A stretch of 40,319 nucleotides of DNA from Bacteroidaceae bacterium (GCA_017470525.1 JAFUYM010000050.1:1-40319); one strand, 5' to 3'; positions 7,122 through 16,106 are shown, counted from the stretch's first letter. Notes: generated by a model from the sequence alone, not told the origin. Numbers and translations are program-made.

Positions 7122-9839
7122 TTACTTTTTCTCCTTTGCATCAAACTTGTACTTGAATGTGAGCGACACATAACGGTGCAGATACTCCTGACCTCCTTCT
7201 GTACGAGAAGTGGGGGTGATGCTGTAAGTGTTGCGCTTCACCTGATTGAGCAAATCACGGGCAGAGAGTGTCAGTTCTGCATGGTTGTGCAGGAACTTAT
7301 AAGTAGTGGAGGCATTCAGGCGAAACTGGTTTGTATTCATCTCAGAAGCAATATGACCTTGTTCTACGAATAGGGCTGGACGAAGTTGGAAAGTCCAATG
7401 AGGAAGGCTGTAACGGAAGGTGAGTATCATTTCGTCGAAGAAAATATTTTGTGAGGAGAGGGTGGCATCACTATATGTATGATGCTCCCACTGGAAGTTG
7501 TTGTACAGATTCACATTCCATGAAGTGAAGTGGTAATCACACTCCAAAAAGTGAGCAAGTATAGAACGGTTCTGACGATTATATGTAACATCTGTAACCT
7601 CATCCACCAAGGTCAATAATCCATAATGACGTCCCAATACCTCCGTCAGTTTGTTGTGCAGGTTGATGTTGTTACCCAAACTACGGTCGTAGGTAAAGGT
7701 ATATTCCCAAGTGTCGTCCCCTCGCACATTCTGCTTTTGGGAGTGATAAACACCTGTTTGTGAGTTGTAGTGTAACAGGGTGGCAATCGGGTCGTAATTC
7801 TTTCGATAATTGACAGAGAAGTTCAAGGCTTGACTGGCACGTGTCAGCATCAAGTAGTAGGTGAGATTTGCATGAAGACTGTGCGTATTCTTCAGAAGCG
7901 GATTCCCCTGACGGATGTAGAGCGGATTAGTGTCGTCGGTATAATCGATGCAATCCAACAGGTTGGCAGGGCTGGTGTTGTAAGAGAACGAACTTTTTAG
8001 CGACATCTGCTTTTGGATTTTGTAGTCCAGATTCAACGACGGATGCACGATGAACAGGTTGCGCCGAGCAAGGGTGTCGAGTTTTGCCCGCTGGTAGTTC
8101 AATCGCTCATGCTGATAGGGCATGTTGACAGAAGGTTTCAGGGCGAAAGTGCCTAACTGAAGATTGGCACTCATGGAGAGTTCGTTCTTCCAATTGCTAT
8201 CGTGCTGAGACAGGCTGTTGGCAAAGTCGAGCGTGTCGGCTCGCAAACGTTCTTCATCACGAGTGTTGTGTTGATAATTGGTAGAAAAACTGACATTCGT
8301 CATGAGTTTCTTGCCAAAAGCACGACTCACACTCATCTTCCAGCCAGCACCCACTTGTCGAGAGTCTGTATCAGAACTTTGCTTGTCGATATTCGTTGTG
8401 ATATCTGAACGATAGTAGTGGTATTCCCCTTCCGAGGAGCCTTGACCGCTCTTATCCGAATAGTTGAAACTGACTCCCGTCGAGAAGGAGCCACCTTCAA
8501 AATAGTGTGTGAATAGGGCATCTCCATACCCCGTGAAATCTTTGCTCTGATGAAGTGAGTTGTAGGTGGAAGCATTTATCTTCGACATCTGAGAAGTATC
8601 CATGAGCGAATCTGCCTCAAACGTGCTCTGTTCTTGGCGACTCTCATCCCGTCCTTCTTTATAGGTCAGTTTGCTGCTCATGCTGAGCACATCCTTCTTT
8701 CCGACATTGAGGTGAAAATGAAAGTCAAGAGGCGCCTCGATGATATGTTGACGGTTGTATCGGGTGCTGTTGCTCTCTGTAGGTGCCGTATTGGGCAGAA
8801 ACGTTTGCGTGTTCTCCCAACTATGGTTGCTTCGGTCTGTGTGATTAAGGCTTCCTGTGATATTCCATCGGTTAGGACGTACCTCTTCTTTCGTCTTCTT
8901 CCACGAGTGCTGATAGCCTACCGAACCCATCTGCTGTTGCACTGGCGTTCCATCATTACTGGAGCCAAAAGCATTGATGGTTCTATACAAAATTTCCCCT
9001 GGTTCATCCGCCACACGTCCGAAGAGCAGCAAGGGGTCTGTGTCGCTCAGTTTCATCGCATCCAGTGCCAAGGCATAGTTCTGGCTCGAATAGGCAGCAG
9101 CGGTCAACTCTCCATACATCTTGTCCATGAACGATGGTTTGATGTTCACATCCAGCACATGCTCCTTTTTGCCGTCAGCCACACCCGTCCGTTCTTCCAA
9201 CTCACTCTTGCGGTCGTATGCCTTGATGTTTTCCAATGCTTCCACAGGCAGGTGTTTCATTAGCATGTCCTTGCTGAAAACCTCTTGCCCATTCATCATC
9301 AATTTCAAAGGCTCGCCCATCCACAGCAAGATGCCATCCTTCACCGACACTCCTGGCAATTTTTCAATGAGTTCTGCCAGTCGTGCCCCTTCTTCCAGAT
9401 GGAAGGCTTCAGGATTGAACACCACTGTGTCACCCCGCATATAGAAACGTCGCTTATTGCCTGTCACTTTCACCTCTTTCAGCAACAACGGACTGGGTTT
9501 CAGACGGATGTCCTTGATGCGGACAGTGTCGTTCCCCTCAAGACCATTCGTTAAGAATGTGCCCTCATAATAGCCAAAGAATTTGGCAGTGAAGGTCAGT
9601 CGAGCCGTGCCACAATGATAATGGAAGCAACCCAAGGAGTCTGTTTCCAAGTTGCAAACGAAGTTGCCAAATCCAAAGTCTTCCTTTACATTCACTTGCG
9701 CACCTTCCAACGGTTCGCCTGTTTCAGCATCCACCACACGACCTCGGATGATGTTTGCTTGGACATTCATGATGCTTGCAAAAAGGCACAGCACCATCAG
9801 GATGCGGAGATTTCCGCATCGGAAAAGGTTGATTTTCAT
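7122..9839 (-). CDS. Large outer-membrane TonB-receptor-like barrel protein
   Basis: A 905-residue outer-membrane protein. A signal peptide (about 1-28) is followed by a carboxypeptidase-regulatory-like beta-sandwich (about 30-115, IIRGRVVDAETGEPLEGA). Next is a plug-like region (KEVKVTGNKRRFYMRGDTVVFN, LPGVSVKDG, LMMNGQEVF) and a long barrel. The motifs after the plug (YDRKSELEERTG, VLDVNIKPSF) match those of the 22350-25652 protein, so the two are paralogues. There is no SusD partner. It follows a membrane TPR/HTH regulator by only 18 nt, suggesting dedicated control. The ligand is unknown; a peptide, siderophore or glycan role is possible. Confidence 0.87.
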   Translation of the reverse strand: MKINLFRCGNLRILMVLCLFASIMNVQANIIRGRVVDAETGEPLEGAQVNVKEDFGFGNFVCNLETDSLGCFHYHCGTARLTFTAKFFGYYEGTFLTNGLEGNDTVRIKDIRLKPSPLLLKEVKVTGNKRRFYMRGDTVVFNPEAFHLEEGARLAELIEKLPGVSVKDGILLWMGEPLKLMMNGQEVFSKDMLMKHLPVEALENIKAYDRKSELEERTGVADGKKEHVLDVNIKPSFMDKMYGELTAAAYSSQNYALALDAMKLSDTDPLLLFGRVADEPGEILYRTINAFGSSNDGTPVQQQMGSVGYQHSWKKTKEEVRPNRWNITGSLNHTDRSNHSWENTQTFLPNTAPTESNSTRYNRQHIIEAPLDFHFHLNVGKKDVLSMSSKLTYKEGRDESRQEQSTFEADSLMDTSQMSKINASTYNSLHQSKDFTGYGDALFTHYFEGGSFSTGVSFNYSDKSGQGSSEGEYHYYRSDITTNIDKQSSDTDSRQVGAGWKMSVSRAFGKKLMTNVSFSTNYQHNTRDEERLRADTLDFANSLSQHDSNWKNELSMSANLQLGTFALKPSVNMPYQHERLNYQRAKLDTLARRNLFIVHPSLNLDYKIQKQMSLKSSFSYNTSPANLLDCIDYTDDTNPLYIRQGNPLLKNTHSLHANLTYYLMLTRASQALNFSVNYRKNYDPIATLLHYNSQTGVYHSQKQNVRGDDTWEYTFTYDRSLGNNINLHNKLTEVLGRHYGLLTLVDEVTDVTYNRQNRSILAHFLECDYHFTSWNVNLYNNFQWEHHTYSDATLSSQNIFFDEMILTFRYSLPHWTFQLRPALFVEQGHIASEMNTNQFRLNASTTYKFLHNHAELTLSARDLLNQVKRNTYSITPTSRTEGGQEYLHRYVSLTFKYKFDAKEKK

Positions 9840-9857
9840 AACGATTATGTTTTTAGA

Positions 9858-11570
9858 TTAGTAATTCTCTATAATCTGGTCAAGCGTCACGATGGGGTCA
9901 GTAATGCCAAAACCATCTTTCTTCAGTTTCCGTTTCCTATGTTGCACAGCGGATACTGAGATGGCATAGATCGAGGAGAGTGCGGCATTGCTGATTTTCA
10001 AACGAACAAGCATGCACAACTGGATGTCATCCTCGCTGAAGGAAGGGTGTTCCTTACGCAATCGAGCCACAAACTGACGGTCGGCAGTATCGAGCGTTGC
10101 CTCTATTTCACGCCAGTTCTGAGCATGGATAATGGTGCGCTTCCCCACCGTTGGCTCCAACATCTCCAAGATTTCGCTCTTGTCAATGATATGTCCACGC
10201 AGGGTGGCAATGAGCGCATCTTTCTGCTGCAAGAGTTCGGCAAGATGCTTTGCTTTCTCTGCAGCACGTTCCGCCTCTTGTTGTTGAGCAACTTGTGCGG
10301 CTCGGTGCTTCCGTTCGATGTTCTTACGCCAATAAATGACGAGAAGGAGCAGCAGAACAATGACTAACAAGAGAATGATCAACACAGCAGGCATCAGACG
10401 AGCCTGCAATTGGGCACTTTGCTTTGCGTAGCCAGGAGCGAGGTAGGTGTTGGTACCGATACCGAAGTGGGTGGCTGCGCGTCGCATATCTTTGTCAAAT
10501 CCTTCTCGATAAGACTCTGGCGTTCCCACCATCACACTGTCCCTATCCTGTGATGCCCAAGTGTCTTGTGCTTGCTCAAATCCTCCCTTCCACACCCCTC
10601 TTTCACGTATGAACTGGTTCTTCGTTTGACTACTCCTCGCTATATGTGTATAACTATCGAAGGGCAGCAAAGGAGTTCTCCACACACTGTCGAGCAGTAC
10701 CACTACGGAATCCACGGCTACAAGAGGCATCGGATTGTGCAGGAATTGACTTGGGTATGATGCAGCCTGAATGAGGAGGGAAAAACAACGAGGGTCGAGC
10801 ACAGGCTTCTCCATGTATGCCATGCCGTAGTCATTCAGCAGCGTCAAGAGCCACTGGGCATCCCCCAGATTGGAGCCATTCTCTCCCTGCACTTTCCTGT
10901 AATCCACAAATTTGTCCAATGCCTGTTTGAACGACCAATAAATGTCATTGTACGTCAACGGGTGGTGATTAACCTGATGAACACCCCACTGGTGATAAGC
11001 ACGGAAAGCAGTGGCATAGTCGCCCGATACCTCTGCACAATGGATGGCGAGATGGAAAAGTTGGTCGGCTTGCAGCAGGGAATCGCTATCGTCGTAGTGG
11101 CGACTCAATGCGTAGCAGATGCGTCCAAAGCGTCGCAAGTCGGTCTTGTTTTTAGTCACTCCACCAATGCTCCTTTCATTATAATAATTGTACGCATGAA
11201 GGAGAGTGGAATCAGCCATGAGACTGTCGATGGTGTCATCAAGGCTGTCACGCAGGATGCTGTTCTCGCGCTTGAAGACCCACTCTTCGTCTGTTTCGAG
11301 CATACAGAGCACAGTGTCGGCATGATGGCGTTGCCACTGCTCTTCAAGTATGAGCATACGGGTGAGCGCGTACAATGCACCATCTGATTCATGGAGTTGT
11401 ACCGCATCCACTTCTGCCAAGAGTGTGGCAGCACTGTCTGGATCATCGAGAGCCAACAGTTCTGCCTCATCCAATAACAGGGACTGCCTTCCTCTGCATG
11501 CAGAGAAGAAGGTGGTGCCGATGCCTGTCAATATCAGAACAACTACGATTAAAAGCATCTTTCTTTTCAT
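9858..11570 (-). CDS. Membrane-anchored TPR-like regulator with C-terminal HTH
   Basis: A 570-residue protein with a hydrophobic N-terminus carrying a lipobox-like FSAC at Cys25, and a long helical region (about 30-390) resembling degenerate TPR repeats. A transmembrane helix (about 395-413, AVLIILLLVIVLLLLLVIYW) is followed by a charged coiled coil (about 415-460). A C-terminal HTH-like domain (about 515-555) contains FSEDDIQLCMLVRLKISN and SSIYAISVSAVQHRKRKL. This architecture is common in Bacteroidetes as one-component membrane regulators: sensing in the periplasm, DNA binding in the cytoplasm. It is the first gene of an operon with the receptor-like gene 18 nt downstream, its probable target. 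Confidence 0.8.
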   Translation of the reverse strand: MKRKMLLIVVVLILTGIGTTFFSACRGRQSLLLDEAELLALDDPDSAATLLAEVDAVQLHESDGALYALTRMLILEEQWQRHHADTVLCMLETDEEWVFKRENSILRDSLDDTIDSLMADSTLLHAYNYYNERSIGGVTKNKTDLRRFGRICYALSRHYDDSDSLLQADQLFHLAIHCAEVSGDYATAFRAYHQWGVHQVNHHPLTYNDIYWSFKQALDKFVDYRKVQGENGSNLGDAQWLLTLLNDYGMAYMEKPVLDPRCFSLLIQAASYPSQFLHNPMPLVAVDSVVVLLDSVWRTPLLPFDSYTHIARSSQTKNQFIRERGVWKGGFEQAQDTWASQDRDSVMVGTPESYREGFDKDMRRAATHFGIGTNTYLAPGYAKQSAQLQARLMPAVLIILLLVIVLLLLLVIYWRKNIERKHRAAQVAQQQEAERAAEKAKHLAELLQQKDALIATLRGHIIDKSEILEMLEPTVGKRTIIHAQNWREIEATLDTADRQFVARLRKEHPSFSEDDIQLCMLVRLKISNAALSSIYAISVSAVQHRKRKLKKDGFGITDPIVTLDQIIENY

Positions 11571-11599
11571 ATCTCATTTGCTTTTTTTCATTTCGCAGG

Positions 11600-11607
11600 C
11601 AAAGTTA
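11600..11607 (-). promoter_or_regulatory. -7 box for the TPR/HTH regulator operon
   Basis: The + strand reads CAAAGTTA, i.e. TAACTTTG on the minus strand (TAnnTTTG), about 30 nt upstream of the regulator's start codon. Confidence 0.6.
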
Positions 11608-11630
11608 CGACGAAAAACACATTCGACAAA

Positions 11631-11661
11631 GAAAAAGAGGTGGAAAACTGCTTTCCACCTC
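11631..11661 (-). terminator. Terminator after the nitroreductase gene
   Basis: GAGGTGGAAA (11637-11646) and TTTCCACCTC (11652-11661) form a perfect 10-bp stem with a 5-nt loop. On the minus strand the stem is followed by TTTTTCTTTG, a U-rich tail. It separates the nitroreductase transcript from the regulator promoter at 11600. Confidence 0.8.
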
Positions 11662-11733
11662 CTAACATCTTATAATCAACGACTTAAGGCTTGATTTTCC
11701 ACCCATTTTCCTCCCCTCTGGCATGGAAAATTT

Positions 11734-12360
11734 TCATTTCGGATAGCCTACGGGGTTGTTCAACAGGGGCACTTGGTTCTCGTTCAGTCCGAGAAGTTCC
11801 TGAAGGGCTTTCACGTCCATTGTGGCACGAGGCACGGTTGCTAAACCTGCTGCTGCACAGAACAGGTCGATGTTTTGGCTCACATAGCCAGCATCCATCG
11901 CCACCATCGCCTGCGCATGTTCATTTTTAGAGCCGAACTTGTCGAAGTCGCCCACCATCAAGAGGCTGACAGGTGCCTCCTTGGCAAAGGCTTGACGTCC
12001 CGCCACGATGTCGCGGTGGTCTCCTGTTGCCACCTGCGTGAGGCTATGCGCCTTGGGGTCATACTGCGAAACACCCTTGTCATCAAACACATAGAGGCGG
12101 ATTTCCTGACGGTTCATCGCTGTGGGAGCGGTAAGATTACCATTCTCGCGGTTCACACCCATCGATGCCCACAAGAGGTCGCTCAAGTCCTGTTCTGAGA
12201 GTTTCTTCGGGCTGTAATCACGGATAGACTTGCGCTGCTGGAAAGTCTCCATGACCGTAAGGGTCTTACGCTGAAGGTTGGGTTTTGGAAGATTCTGGGT
12301 CTGGGCAAAACAAGTGGTGCCCATGAGCAGTGTAACTGCCAATAATGCAAATTGTTTCAT
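11734..12360 (-). CDS. Secreted nitroreductase-family (SagB/ThcOx-like) protein
   Basis: A 208-residue nitroreductase-fold flavoprotein with an N-terminal signal peptide (MKQFALLAVTLLMGTTCFAQ), so probably periplasmic. Family features are the FMN-contacting RKSIRDYSPKKLSEQDLSDL, WASMGVNR and NAMNRQEIRLYVF-type segments (here TAPTAMNRQEIRLYVF), plus the late VSQNIDLFCAAAGLATV and LLNNPVGYPK. Members reduce nitro groups or quinones, or oxidise azoline rings; the substrate here is unknown. It is monocistronic: own promoter at 12392-12399 and terminator at 11631-11661. Confidence 0.87.
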   Translation of the reverse strand: MKQFALLAVTLLMGTTCFAQTQNLPKPNLQRKTLTVMETFQQRKSIRDYSPKKLSEQDLSDLLWASMGVNRENGNLTAPTAMNRQEIRLYVFDDKGVSQYDPKAHSLTQVATGDHRDIVAGRQAFAKEAPVSLLMVGDFDKFGSKNEHAQAMVAMDAGYVSQNIDLFCAAAGLATVPRATMDVKALQELLGLNENQVPLLNNPVGYPK

Positions 12361-12391
12361 TGTGTTGTGGTTTTAGTTAAGAAAATCGCTG

Positions 12392-12399
12392 CAAAGATA
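12392..12399 (-). promoter_or_regulatory. -7 box for the nitroreductase gene
   Basis: CAAAGATA on the + strand is TATCTTTG on the minus strand, 32 nt upstream of the start codon at 12360. Confidence 0.65.
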
Positions 12400-12473
12400 C
12401 GCTTTTAAATTCATAATGCACAATTCACAATTCATAAATTTTAATTTATAATGCACAATTTGTACAATTCATA

Positions 12474-12588
12474 ATTCATAATTATTGCCATTCGGATTGT
12501 TTTCCCTTTTTTTCGCATCGCGTTAGCCTAATTATGAATTATGTATTATGAATTATGAATTAAATTTCGTACCTTTGTACAAGAAAAA
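12474..12588 (+). repeat. Inverted repeat arm 1 with inward promoter
   Basis: This ~115-bp arm is repeated in inverted orientation at 14998-15112. The central 60 nt (12481-12540 against 15046-15105) differ at one position by eye, and the similarity continues through an AATTATGAATTATG tract into the promoter TACCTTTG (12570-12577). The start of the HAD gene (12598) is just inside the arm, so the transcript leader is about 15 nt. The conserved part includes GGCTAACGCGAT on the minus strand, which recurs at 36203. Confidence 0.9.
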
Positions 12589-12597
12589 TATCAGACT

Positions 12598-13350
12598 ATG
12601 GCAACTTTTTGGACAAAAAGAAACGAGGATATCGAAAATGAGAAGACTGCCATGCCGTGGGGCGAACTGTTTGTGAGAGGCGACCGAAACATTCCCCGAC
12701 GCAGACGGCTGAGGGTGGCACTTTTCGACTTGGACGGCACTCTGGTCGATACCGAGGACCAATACAGCATCTTTTGGGGTGCCACAGCACGGAAATACCG
12801 CCCCGATGTCCCCCGATTGGAATATCTCATCAAGGGTACGACCCTCACACAGATTTTTGACACTTACTTTCCCGACCCGCAATGGCAGGCTGAAATCACC
12901 AAAGGACTGAACGCCTACGAAGCACAAATGAAATATGAGTTCTACCCCGGTACGCTCGACTTTCTGAACAATCTGAAACGGAACGGAGTGAAGTGTGCCG
13001 TGGTAACCAGTTCCAACATTCCGAAAATGGAAAGCGTGAAACGGCAGATTCCCGACTTCGACTCTCTGTTCGACAAGGTGCTCACAGCCGAGGACTTCAC
13101 AGCCTCCAAACCTGCACCCGACTGCTACCTGCAAGGCGCCAAGGTGTTCGGTGCCGACATCGACGAGTGTGTGGTGTTTGAAGATGCCTACACAGGGCTG
13201 CAAGCAGGCATGGCTTCGGGCATTTTCACTTTCGGACTGACCACAGGACACACCAGGGAAGAAATCAAAGACCGCTGCAACTACGTGCTCGACGGTTTCG
13301 AAGGCATGACCTACGAGAAAATTGTGGAAATTCTGGAGGCTTCCCACTAA
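12598..13350 (+). CDS. HAD-family phosphatase (beta-phosphoglucomutase-like)
   Basis: A 250-residue HAD subfamily IA protein. Motif I is D44-L-D46-G-T (ALFDLDGTLVDTEDQ), motif II is VTSSN, the motif III lysine lies in ASKPAPD, and motif IV is VVFEDAYTGLQAG. A helical cap sits between motifs I and II, as in phosphoglucomutase or phosphoglycolate phosphatase relatives; the substrate is unknown. The first ~40 residues form a charged extension (ending NIPRRRRLR) not needed for the fold. An alternative Met at 12652 exists, but the promoter at 12570 supports 12598. The gene converges on the DUF1846 gene and shares its promoter sequence through an inverted repeat. Confidence 0.87.
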   Translation: MATFWTKRNEDIENEKTAMPWGELFVRGDRNIPRRRRLRVALFDLDGTLVDTEDQYSIFWGATARKYRPDVPRLEYLIKGTTLTQIFDTYFPDPQWQAEITKGLNAYEAQMKYEFYPGTLDFLNNLKRNGVKCAVVTSSNIPKMESVKRQIPDFDSLFDKVLTAEDFTASKPAPDCYLQGAKVFGADIDECVVFEDAYTGLQAGMASGIFTFGLTTGHTREEIKDRCNYVLDGFEGMTYEKIVEILEASH

Positions 13351-13388
13351 GAAAGTTTCTTTTCTCATTTTTTCACCTCCTATCAAGC

Positions 13389-13449
13389 GTACCCCTCGGG
13401 TACGATGCACCGTACCCGAGGGGTACACCTTGCCGCACCCGAGGGGTAC
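13389..13449. repeat. Palindromic GTACCC element, site 1
   Basis: GTACCCCTCGGGTAC (13389-13403) and its complement GTACCCGAGGGGTAC (13412-13426) form a 16-bp stem around a 6-nt loop, and each is itself a small palindrome. A partial third copy lies at 13437-13449. The same units recur at 25669-25728. This resembles a REP/BIME-type intergenic repeat just after a gene end. Confidence 0.85.
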
Positions 13450-13463
13450 GGTTTAAACACATC

Positions 13464-13509
13464 ACAACAAAGGCGGATGTTTTCTTGTCAAAACATCCGC
13501 CTTTGTTGT
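13464..13509. terminator. Bidirectional terminator between convergent genes
   Basis: A perfect 20-bp inverted repeat (13464-13483 with 13490-13509, core AAGGCGGATGTTTT, loop CTTGTC) lies between the HAD gene and the DUF1846 gene. A-rich and T-rich stem ends make it usable from both sides. Confidence 0.85.
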
Positions 13510-13524
13510 TGCGTTCTCTCCCCT

Positions 13525-14988
13525 TCACTTTTTCTTCACAGGGTCACAAGTGAGACCACAACCCAGTTTCTTCAGAATCTTTCTATCCACCTCACCCAGC
13601 ATCACAGTGCTGTGCATCTGACAGCCACGCAACTTGGGCAGTTGTTCCAGGGCACGGCGGCAGTTGTCGTCATGCTGAGAAAGCACAGAAATCGCCACCA
13701 GCACCTCGTCGGTGTGCAGACGTGGGTTGTGTCCTCCCAGATATTCCGTCTTCGTCTTCTGGATGGGTTCAATCATACTTTGCGGAATCAGTTTGGCATC
13801 ATCGTCAATGCCCGCCAGATGCTTCATCACATTGAGCAACAATGCGGCACAGCAACCCAGCAGGTCACCCGTCTTGGAGGTGATGATGGTGCCATCCTCC
13901 ATTTCCATTGCCGCACAATGCACTCCCGTCTGCTGCTTCCGCTCGTTGGCAGCCACCGTCACCCTGCGGTCGGCTGTGGTGATTTTAGCCTGATTGAAAA
14001 GCAACTGAATCTTGCTCACCTCGCTCTCGTTGCAAGCCCCGTCAGCCAGTTTGTTGGTGGCATCGTAGTAACGGCGGATAATCTCGTCTTTTGAGGCTTG
14101 GCAACACACCTCATCATCGCTGATGCAAAAGCCCACCATGTTCACGCCCATGTCGGTCGGCGATTTGTAAGGATTCTCGCCATAGATGCCTTCGAAGAGT
14201 GCGTTCAAGACAGGGAAAATCTCGATGTCGCGGTTGTAGTTAATCGCCACCTTGCCGTAGGCATCGAAGTGGAAGGGGTCAATCATGTTTACGTCGTTCA
14301 GGTCAGCCGTGGCAGCCTCGTAAGCGATGTTCACAGGATGTTTCAGCGGCAGACTCCACACGGGGAAGGTCTCAAACTTGGCATATCCAGCATGGATGCC
14401 ACGTTTGTTCTCGCCATACAACTGACTCAGACACACTGCCATCTTGCCGCTGCCAGGACCAGGAGCCGTCACAATCACCAGCGGACGTGTGGTCTCCACA
14501 TAGTCGTTCTTGCCGAAACCTTCGTCGGAGGCTATCAGTTCCACATTGTGCGGATAGCCATCAATCAAATAATGTATATACGACTTGATGCCCATGCGCT
14601 CCAGTCGGTGACGGAACTGGTCGGCAGCACGCTGACCGTCATAATGCGTAATCACCACCGAACCCACGTAGAAGTCGCGGCTCATGAACTCGTCTCGCAG
14701 TCGCAGCACATCCTCATCATACGTGATGCCCAAGTCTGCCCTCATCTTGTTCTTCTCGATGTCCTCGGCACTAATCACAATCACAATCTCCAAACTATCC
14801 CTCAACTGGGCAAACATCCTCAACTTGCTGTCGGGCTTGAACCCCGGCAGCACCCTCGACGCATGGTGGTCGTCAAACAGTTTACCACCCAACTCCAGAT
14901 ACAGTTTGCCGTCAAACTTCGCAATCCTCTCCCTGATATGTTCCGACTGAATCTTCAGGTACTTCTCATTGTCAAATCCTATCTTCAT
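13525..14988 (-). CDS. DUF1846 family protein
   Basis: A 487-residue cytoplasmic protein, full length for DUF1846, beginning MKIGFDNEKYLKIQSEHI as is typical. Other recognisable stretches are KLYLELGGKLFDDHHASRVL, an ATP-grasp/P-loop-like APGPGSGKMAVCLSQ and CGAAL-like late segments. The biochemical function of the family is not established. The start at 14988 is 10 nt inside the inverted-repeat arm that carries its promoter (TACCTTTG on the minus strand, 15009-15016). It shares that promoter sequence with the HAD gene facing it, so the two may be expressed together. Confidence 0.88.
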   Translation of the reverse strand: MKIGFDNEKYLKIQSEHIRERIAKFDGKLYLELGGKLFDDHHASRVLPGFKPDSKLRMFAQLRDSLEIVIVISAEDIEKNKMRADLGITYDEDVLRLRDEFMSRDFYVGSVVITHYDGQRAADQFRHRLERMGIKSYIHYLIDGYPHNVELIASDEGFGKNDYVETTRPLVIVTAPGPGSGKMAVCLSQLYGENKRGIHAGYAKFETFPVWSLPLKHPVNIAYEAATADLNDVNMIDPFHFDAYGKVAINYNRDIEIFPVLNALFEGIYGENPYKSPTDMGVNMVGFCISDDEVCCQASKDEIIRRYYDATNKLADGACNESEVSKIQLLFNQAKITTADRRVTVAANERKQQTGVHCAAMEMEDGTIITSKTGDLLGCCAALLLNVMKHLAGIDDDAKLIPQSMIEPIQKTKTEYLGGHNPRLHTDEVLVAISVLSQHDDNCRRALEQLPKLRGCQMHSTVMLGEVDRKILKKLGCGLTCDPVKKK

Positions 14989-14997
14989 ACTATTTTC

Positions 14998-15112
14998 TTT
15001 TTCTTGTGCAAAGGTACGAAATTTAATTCATAATTCATAATTCACAATTCATAATTAGGCTAACGCGATACGAAAAAAAGGGAAAACAATCCGAATGGCA
15101 ATAATTATGAAT
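14998..15112 (-). repeat. Inverted repeat arm 2 with inward promoter
   Basis: This is the inverted partner of 12474-12588. It includes CAAAGGTA at 15009-15016 (TACCTTTG on the minus strand), the AT-rich heptamer tract and the 60-nt core with GGCTAACGCGATACGA. Both arms point their promoters into the enclosed 2.4 kb. Confidence 0.9.
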
Positions 15113-15146
15113 AAAAAACATCTTGTGTAAAAAATAGAAAAAGAAA

Positions 15147-15180
15147 GGGTCAGCGATGATTTCGCTGACCCTCATTTTTA
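15147..15180. terminator. Terminator after the small barrel gene
   Basis: GGGTCAGCGA (15147-15156) and TCGCTGACCC (15162-15171) form a perfect 10-bp stem with a 5-nt loop. A-rich sequence on the left (AAAGAAA) gives a U-rich tail on the minus strand, and TCATTTTT follows on the plus strand. Confidence 0.85.
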
Positions 15181-15205
15181 TATATGTTTTCTGTTGTTCT
15201 TGCGA

Positions 15206-15781
15206 TTAGAAGTTTACGTAAGCACCGAAAGTGATGTTGTTACCGCTTACACCGAGGTCGAAACCATTAGTCTTTGCATCATCATACTTAGCGTAAGAAT
15301 AAGCAATGCCGCCAATGTGTGCTACAAGACCAACCTTCTCGCTGATGGCATAAGAGATACCAGGCTTGATGGCAATCTGCCATGCGTTAGTGCTGTTTTC
15401 ATCACCGCAAATGTGACCATTTACATAAGAGAAGCCACCGTCAGCGAAGAAAGAGAAGTCACCAGCCTTAGCGAAAGTGTAACGGAGGTATGGGTTCAGA
15501 ACGAATGCGTTTGCATAATCATAAGCAACAGGAACTTCAACACCAGCCAAAGTGTTACCATTCTCGCTATGAGCGTAACCAATCTTCACGGCTACGTCAA
15601 ATTTGTCATTGAGTTTGTAACCAATCTCAGGAAGAAGATTGAAATTGTTGGACTTGCCAATCTCAACTTTGTTGACAGTAGTTCTCTGGTGGCTGTAACC
15701 AACTTCGCCACCGACCCAAACCTGTGCGTTTGCTGCGAGAGATGCAACTGCTACGAATGCAGCAAGAATAATCTTTTTCAT
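15206..15781 (-). CDS. Small outer-membrane beta-barrel protein
   Basis: A 191-residue porin-like barrel with a clear signal peptide (MKKIILAAFVAVASLAANAQ), alternating hydrophobic/polar strands with short turns and a C-terminal Phe (ITFGAYVNF), as in OmpA/OmpW-size eight-stranded barrels. No peptidoglycan-binding domain is present. It is monocistronic, with a promoter at 15872-15879, a ~85-nt leader and a terminator at 15147. Codon use is rich in A/T-ending codons compared with neighbours, typical of a strongly expressed gene here. The ligand or role is unknown. Confidence 0.85.
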   Translation of the reverse strand: MKKIILAAFVAVASLAANAQVWVGGEVGYSHQRTTVNKVEIGKSNNFNLLPEIGYKLNDKFDVAVKIGYAHSENGNTLAGVEVPVAYDYANAFVLNPYLRYTFAKAGDFSFFADGGFSYVNGHICGDENSTNAWQIAIKPGISYAISEKVGLVAHIGGIAYSYAKYDDAKTNGFDLGVSGNNITFGAYVNF

Positions 15782-15871
15782 TTTTCCTAAATTTAATTTT
15801 TTTACACGCCTACTCTATTCTTTTCTTACCTTCAGGAGGTTTTCGGCTTCCCCTCTCTCTGAAAGGCGCTG

Positions 15872-15879
15872 CAAAGGTA
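15872..15879 (-). promoter_or_regulatory. -7 box for the small barrel gene
   Basis: CAAAGGTA on the + strand is TACCTTTG on the minus strand, about 90 nt upstream of the barrel start. The rest of the 15782-16195 spacer holds the two plus-strand promoters below and no convincing gene. Confidence 0.65.
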
Positions 15880-16027
15880 CGACCTTTTTCATTACGTTGT
15901 GTGTTTTTTAACACAAAAACAAACCTTTTAACCATCAATGGTGACATATTAAACAAAAAAGTGCGTGAGCCACAGGTGAAGTTAGCCACTTTTCGCCCCA
16001 ATAAAGTGACACTTGGCGCAACCTCTC

Positions 16028-16058
16028 TTGGAACAGCCATGAAATCTATATACCTTTG
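16028..16058 (+). promoter_or_regulatory. Upstream promoter P1 of the NfeD-flotillin operon
   Basis: TTG (16028-16030), a 20-bp spacer and TACCTTTG (16051-16058) match the Bacteroidetes -33/-7 consensus. The start codon is about 138 nt downstream of the -7 box. Confidence 0.65.
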
Positions 16059-16106
16059 CGGTGAAATCAATGGAGAATGAACTTTATCATAAAAAGTTTT
16101 AATTCA

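Noticed and set aside
15810-16070. An 86-codon minus-strand frame in the spacer before the NfeD gene
   Set aside because: It spans the promoter of the small barrel gene and two plus-strand promoter regions, has no recognisable domain and is low in codon bias typical of the neighbours.
16070-16102. A tiny frame (MENELYHKKF) after promoter P1, as a possible leader peptide
   Set aside because: Ten codons without a repeated regulatory amino acid or attenuator hairpin; chance is sufficient.
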